NCBI GenBank assembly: GCA_016703325.1
Contig: JADJCH010000012.1
Span: 1 to 64,000, forward strand
From: Burkholderiales bacterium
Lineage (GTDB): Bacteria > Pseudomonadota > Gammaproteobacteria > Burkholderiales > Burkholderiaceae_C
DNA length: 64,000 nucleotides
Direction: 5' to 3'
Shown here: positions 61,138 through 64,000 of the stretch, one piece after another
Position numbering within the stretch: the stretch's first letter is position 1
How the letters are laid out: every line of letters starts with the position of its first letter
The notes under the pieces: model-generated
What the model saw: only the letters and a program-made list of their open reading frames with translations
Databases searched by the model: none
What the model was told of the DNA's origin: nothing
Position numbers and translations under genes: made by a program

Positions 61138-62462
61138 CCCCCACCGACGCACAAGGCCTGCGGCTCTCACTGGAAGCCGAGGGCATTCACACCCTGCTGG
61201 TGCAGTTCACCGACCTGCAGGGCGTCGCCAAGGGCAAGCTGCTGCCGCTGCACCAGCTGGAAACCCTGTTGAACGAGGGTGCCGGCTTTGCCGGCCCGTC
61301 CATCTGCGGCACCGGGCTCGGGCGCACCGGCGCGCGTTCGGAGTATTACGCCCGCGGCGACGCCTCCACACTGCGCGCCCTGCCCTGGCTGCCTGGGGTG
61401 GCGCGCATCGTCGGGGACGGTTTTGTCGACGGCCAGCCCTTCGACGCCTGCCCCCGCCAGGTGCTGCGGCGGCAGGTGGCTCGACTGGCTGAACGCGGCT
61501 GGCGACTCCGCCTGGGGATCGAGCCGGAGTTCTTCCTGCTGCGCCGCGATGCGGCCACCGGCCACTGGGGCCCGGCCGACCCGACCGACCGGCTGGACAA
61601 ACCCAGCTACGACCTCAAGGCCCTGCCCCGCCAGCTGGGCTTCCTGCAGGCGCTGCGCGGGGCGCTGGAGGACGCCGGGCTGACCGTGCTCCAACTCGAC
61701 CATGAGGACGCCCACGGCCAGTACGAAGTCAACTTCGCCCACGACGAAGCGCTGGCCAGCTGCGACCACCTGATGCTGTTCAAGCTGGCCGCGCACACGC
61801 TGGCCGAGCGGGCAGGCTGCGTCTTCTCGATGATGCCCAAACCCTTTGCCAACCAGCCCGGCAGCGGGCTGCACTTCCACGTCTCGCTCTGGCCCACCGA
61901 TCCGGGCGACAGCGACGCACTGGGTGACGACGAGCTTCGCCCCTTCATGGCCGGCGTCCTGGCGCACAGCGCCGGCCTGTGTGCGCTGGCCGCCCCGACC
62001 GTCAACTCCTACAAACGCCTGGTGGTGGGCGAAAGCCTGTCAGGAACCAGCTGGGCCCCAGCCTTCGTGGCCCATGGTCCCAACAACCGCAGCGCCCTGC
62101 TGCGCACACTGCCGGGACGTTTCGAATGGCGGCTGCCGGACGCCAGCGCCAACCCCTACCTGGCCGCCGCCGGCCTGATCGCCGCCGGGCTGGATGGCAT
62201 CGATCGCCGGCTGGACCCCGGCCCGGCCTGCACCGACGACCTGTTCGACCTGCCGCTGGCCAAGATCCGCGCCCGTGGCATCGCCCCCCTGCCCCAGAGT
62301 CTGGCCGAGGCCTGCGACGCGCTGGCGGCCGACAGCGTGCTGGCCACCGCGCTGGGCTCCACGCTGCAGCAGCAGTTCCTGGCACTCAAGCGCGACGAAG
62401 CGCTGGCCTACGCCCGCCATGTCAGCACCTGGGAGCTGGAGCGCTACGCCGCGCTGTTCTGA
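61134..62462 (+). CDS. Second glutamine-synthetase-like ligase (PuuA/GlnT type)
   Basis: A 442-residue GS-fold protein with GIEPEFFLLRR, HGQYEVNFAHDEAL, QPGSGLHFHVSLW, NSYKRL and ANPYLAAAGLIAAGLDGI. TTG start at 61134 overlaps the upstream stop as TTGA, so it is coupled. It is clearly distinct from puuA at 50880 and may ligate glutamate to another amine (spermidine, ethanolamine, cadaverine) or be a type III-like synthetase. Function beyond ligase family is open. Confidence 0.8.
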   Translation: MTPTDAQGLRLSLEAEGIHTLLVQFTDLQGVAKGKLLPLHQLETLLNEGAGFAGPSICGTGLGRTGARSEYYARGDASTLRALPWLPGVARIVGDGFVDGQPFDACPRQVLRRQVARLAERGWRLRLGIEPEFFLLRRDAATGHWGPADPTDRLDKPSYDLKALPRQLGFLQALRGALEDAGLTVLQLDHEDAHGQYEVNFAHDEALASCDHLMLFKLAAHTLAERAGCVFSMMPKPFANQPGSGLHFHVSLWPTDPGDSDALGDDELRPFMAGVLAHSAGLCALAAPTVNSYKRLVVGESLSGTSWAPAFVAHGPNNRSALLRTLPGRFEWRLPDASANPYLAAAGLIAAGLDGIDRRLDPGPACTDDLFDLPLAKIRARGIAPLPQSLAEACDALAADSVLATALGSTLQQQFLALKRDEALAYARHVSTWELERYAALF

Positions 62463-62470
62463 AGAGTTGC

Positions 62471-63400
62471 ATGCCCACCCACACCCCCTGGCTGGACTAC
62501 CTCAGCCTGGCCGCCAGCATGGCCCTGGTCGGCTCCTACGTCGGCCTGTCCAAACTGCTGGTCACCCTCTTCCCCATCTTCCTGCTGGCGTGGTTGCGGT
62601 TTGGCATCGCAGCGGTGGCCATGGCCGGCTGGGTGCGCCGGCCCGTCGGGGAGCCGCCGCTGGATGCCCGGCGCCGCCGCCTGCTGTTCTGGGAGAGCTT
62701 TCTCGGCAACTTCCTGTTCTCCATCTGCATGCTTTACGGCGTGGCGCTGTCCACCGCGCTGGCGGCCGGGGTGATCATGGCCGCGCTGCCCGGGGCGGTG
62801 GCGCTGCTGTCGCGCCTGTTCCTGCGCGAGCGCATCGCCCCGCGTGTGCTGGCTGGCATCGCCTGCGCCGTGGGGGGCATCGCACTGGTGTCGTTCAGCA
62901 AGGCTGCGGCCACAGCACCGGGCGCGGCCACCCAGCCGCTGGCCTGGCTGGGGAACCTGCTGCTGCTGGCAGCGGTGTTCTGCGAGGCCAGTTATGTGGT
63001 CATCGGCAAGCAGCTCACCGGCCACGTCAGCCCCAAGCGCATCAGCGCCCTGGTGAACCTCTGGGGCCTGGCGCTGGTCACCCCGCTGGGGCTGTGGCAG
63101 GCGCTGAGTTTCGATTTTTCGAGCGTCACCGCCCCCACCTGGGGCCTGCTGCTGTTCTACGCCCTGGCTGCCAGCATGGTCACGGTCTGGCTGTGGATGA
63201 CCGGCCTGCGCCACGTCCCCGCCGCCCAGGCGGGGGTCTTCACGGTGATGCTGCCGCTGTCGGCCGCAGCGGTGGGCGTGGGTTTCCTGGGCGAGTCGGT
63301 CAGCCCGCCCCAGGCGGCTGCCTTTGCACTCGCCCTGACCGGAGTGGTGCTGGCCACCTGGCCACAACGCAGGCGGTCCGCTGCAGCAGTGCGACCGTGA
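62471..63400 (+). CDS. EamA/DMT-family transporter
   Basis: A 309-residue membrane protein with about ten helices in two EamA repeats (LAASMALVGSYVGLSKLLVTLFPIF; second repeat ends AAFALALTGVVLATWP). The ATG at 62471, 8 bp after the ligase stop, is chosen; longer frames overlap that gene. Could export a polyamine product or amino acid. Last gene of the island. Confidence 0.85.
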   Translation: MPTHTPWLDYLSLAASMALVGSYVGLSKLLVTLFPIFLLAWLRFGIAAVAMAGWVRRPVGEPPLDARRRRLLFWESFLGNFLFSICMLYGVALSTALAAGVIMAALPGAVALLSRLFLRERIAPRVLAGIACAVGGIALVSFSKAAATAPGAATQPLAWLGNLLLLAAVFCEASYVVIGKQLTGHVSPKRISALVNLWGLALVTPLGLWQALSFDFSSVTAPTWGLLLFYALAASMVTVWLWMTGLRHVPAAQAGVFTVMLPLSAAAVGVGFLGESVSPPQAAAFALALTGVVLATWPQRRRSAAAVRP

Positions 63401-63416
63401 GCCGCCAAGGGCCGGG

Positions 63417-63836
63417 TCAAGCCGCCAGTCCCTGCTCAGTCTTCTGCACCACCCGATCCGGTTCCACACGCAGCCTCATGTCGATGTGGACCTCGGAGAA
63501 GGGGCAGATCACTGCACCGGACTCACTGCGTTCCACAAGGCCCAGCTCGATCAGCGTCTGCACGTCCTCGTGCACACGCTTGACGTCCCGCCCCACACGC
63601 CGTGCCAACTCGCGCACCGCGAGCTCGCCCTGCCCTTGCATCGCACGCACCAGCGCCCAGCGCCTCTCGCTCAGCCGCGAAAAAAACACCCCGGGGCTCT
63701 CGAAGTTCAGAAACTCGCCCTGGTAGCTGTCGGCCGTGGCGCGCGCGCCGGCCTGCCGCAACGCGGCCCGCCAGTCGGCTTGCAGGGTGATGGTGAGGCA
63801 GCGCAGTGGCCTGCCGACGGAGCTCGTCGTGCTCAT
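63417..63836 (-). CDS. TumA-like HTH antitoxin
   Basis: A 139-residue winged-helix protein: N-terminal ~40 residues, then LSERRWALVRAMQGQGELAVRELARRVGRDVKRVHEDVQTLIELGLV, the DNA-binding part, and a short beta C-terminus. This is the HVO_A0114-like/TumA pattern. Its ATG overlaps the upstream toxin stop (ATGA), toxin first. Predicted antitoxin and autoregulator. Confidence 0.7.
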   Translation of the reverse strand: MSTTSSVGRPLRCLTITLQADWRAALRQAGARATADSYQGEFLNFESPGVFFSRLSERRWALVRAMQGQGELAVRELARRVGRDVKRVHEDVQTLIELGLVERSESGAVICPFSEVHIDMRLRVEPDRVVQKTEQGLAA

Positions 63837-64000
63837 GGGACGCTCCTTGCGGCATCCACTGCCGCGATAAAGTCTTCAATCATCCGATTCACAGACACGA
63901 AGTGGTAGGGCCGTTCTACGCTGCCTTCGTGCCGGTGATCACCCTTGCCACGTTCGTTGTCGAACCCGACGACCCGCACGCCATGGATGGCGTAGACAGC
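63833..64000 (-). CDS. TumE-family toxin (5' end outside window)
   Basis: The last 55 codons of a leftward gene are visible. GFDNERGKGDHRHEGSVERPY is the TumE (DUF6516) hallmark, followed by HFVSVNRMIEDFIAAVDAA. It overlaps tumA by 4 bases. The N-terminal part is cut by the window edge, so integrity cannot be judged. TumE is a small toxin of a type II system paired with TumA. Confidence 0.75.
   Translation of the reverse strand, partial: AVYAIHGVRVVGFDNERGKGDHRHEGSVERPYHFVSVNRMIEDFIAAVDAARSVP

Noticed and set aside
1..64000. CRISPR array, prophage, insertion sequence or integrase
   Set aside because: No spaced direct repeats, transposase, integrase or phage structural genes were found on either strand.

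Overview
The window is a high-GC stretch of chromosome from a betaproteobacterium of the order Burkholderiales, probably near the Leptothrix/Rubrivivax/Sphaerotilus/Ideonella lineages. This rests on gene order (hupB - tRNA-Val - ppiD; thrS - infC - rpmI - rplT - pheS - pheT - ihfA - merR; dapC - dapD - pilU - dapE - prmB; earP - efp) and on a C/G-run hairpin repeat between genes that I associate with that group. It has no phage, transposon, rRNA or CRISPR signal. It reads as core genome with accessory catabolic, transport and toxin-antitoxin islands.

Layout. 1-4.3 kb: a molybdenum enzyme resembling pyrogallol/resorcinol transhydroxylase (large subunit with an SCP2-like N-terminal extension, a 38-residue coupled micro-ORF, and a 4Fe-4S small subunit cut by the window edge), divergent from a VOC/extradiol-type gene across a palindromic operator. 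4.3-5.6 kb: a RES/Xre toxin-antitoxin pair. 5.7-7.9 kb: katG. 8-13.6 kb: lysine/diaminopimelate genes dapC, dapD and dapE with pilU and prmB. 13.8-17.7 kb: a polar amino-acid ABC importer followed by a DcaP-like porin. 17.8-29.3 kb: housekeeping genes (rlhA, tRNA-His, ppiD, tRNA-Val, hupB, pgsA, uvrC, earP, efp) and two DMT exporters. 29.4-34.7 kb: an exbB-exbD-exbD-tonB-receptor operon whose receptor has an apparent frameshift in its signal peptide. 34.8-42.9 kb: the translation cluster thrS to merR, headed by a threonine-rich leader peptide and an attenuator. 43-44.4 kb: aceA.

44.7-63.4 kb is a large polyamine island: agmatinase, an Lrp regulator, two omega-aminotransferases, PuuB, PuuD, PuuA, an aldehyde dehydrogenase, a second glutamine-synthetase-like ligase, the PotFGHI putrescine importer and a DUF3138-type beta-barrel inside the transport/catabolic run. 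Together these would take up putrescine and carry it to GABA or succinate by the gamma-glutamylated route, with a transaminase route in parallel. The window ends in a TumE/TumA-type toxin-antitoxin pair, with the toxin cut by the edge.

The least explained items are the Thr-codon leader and terminator in front of thrS, the translationally coupled 38-aa ORF in the molybdoenzyme operon, the SCP2-transhydroxylase fusion, and two independent ABC-importer-plus-porin gene sets.
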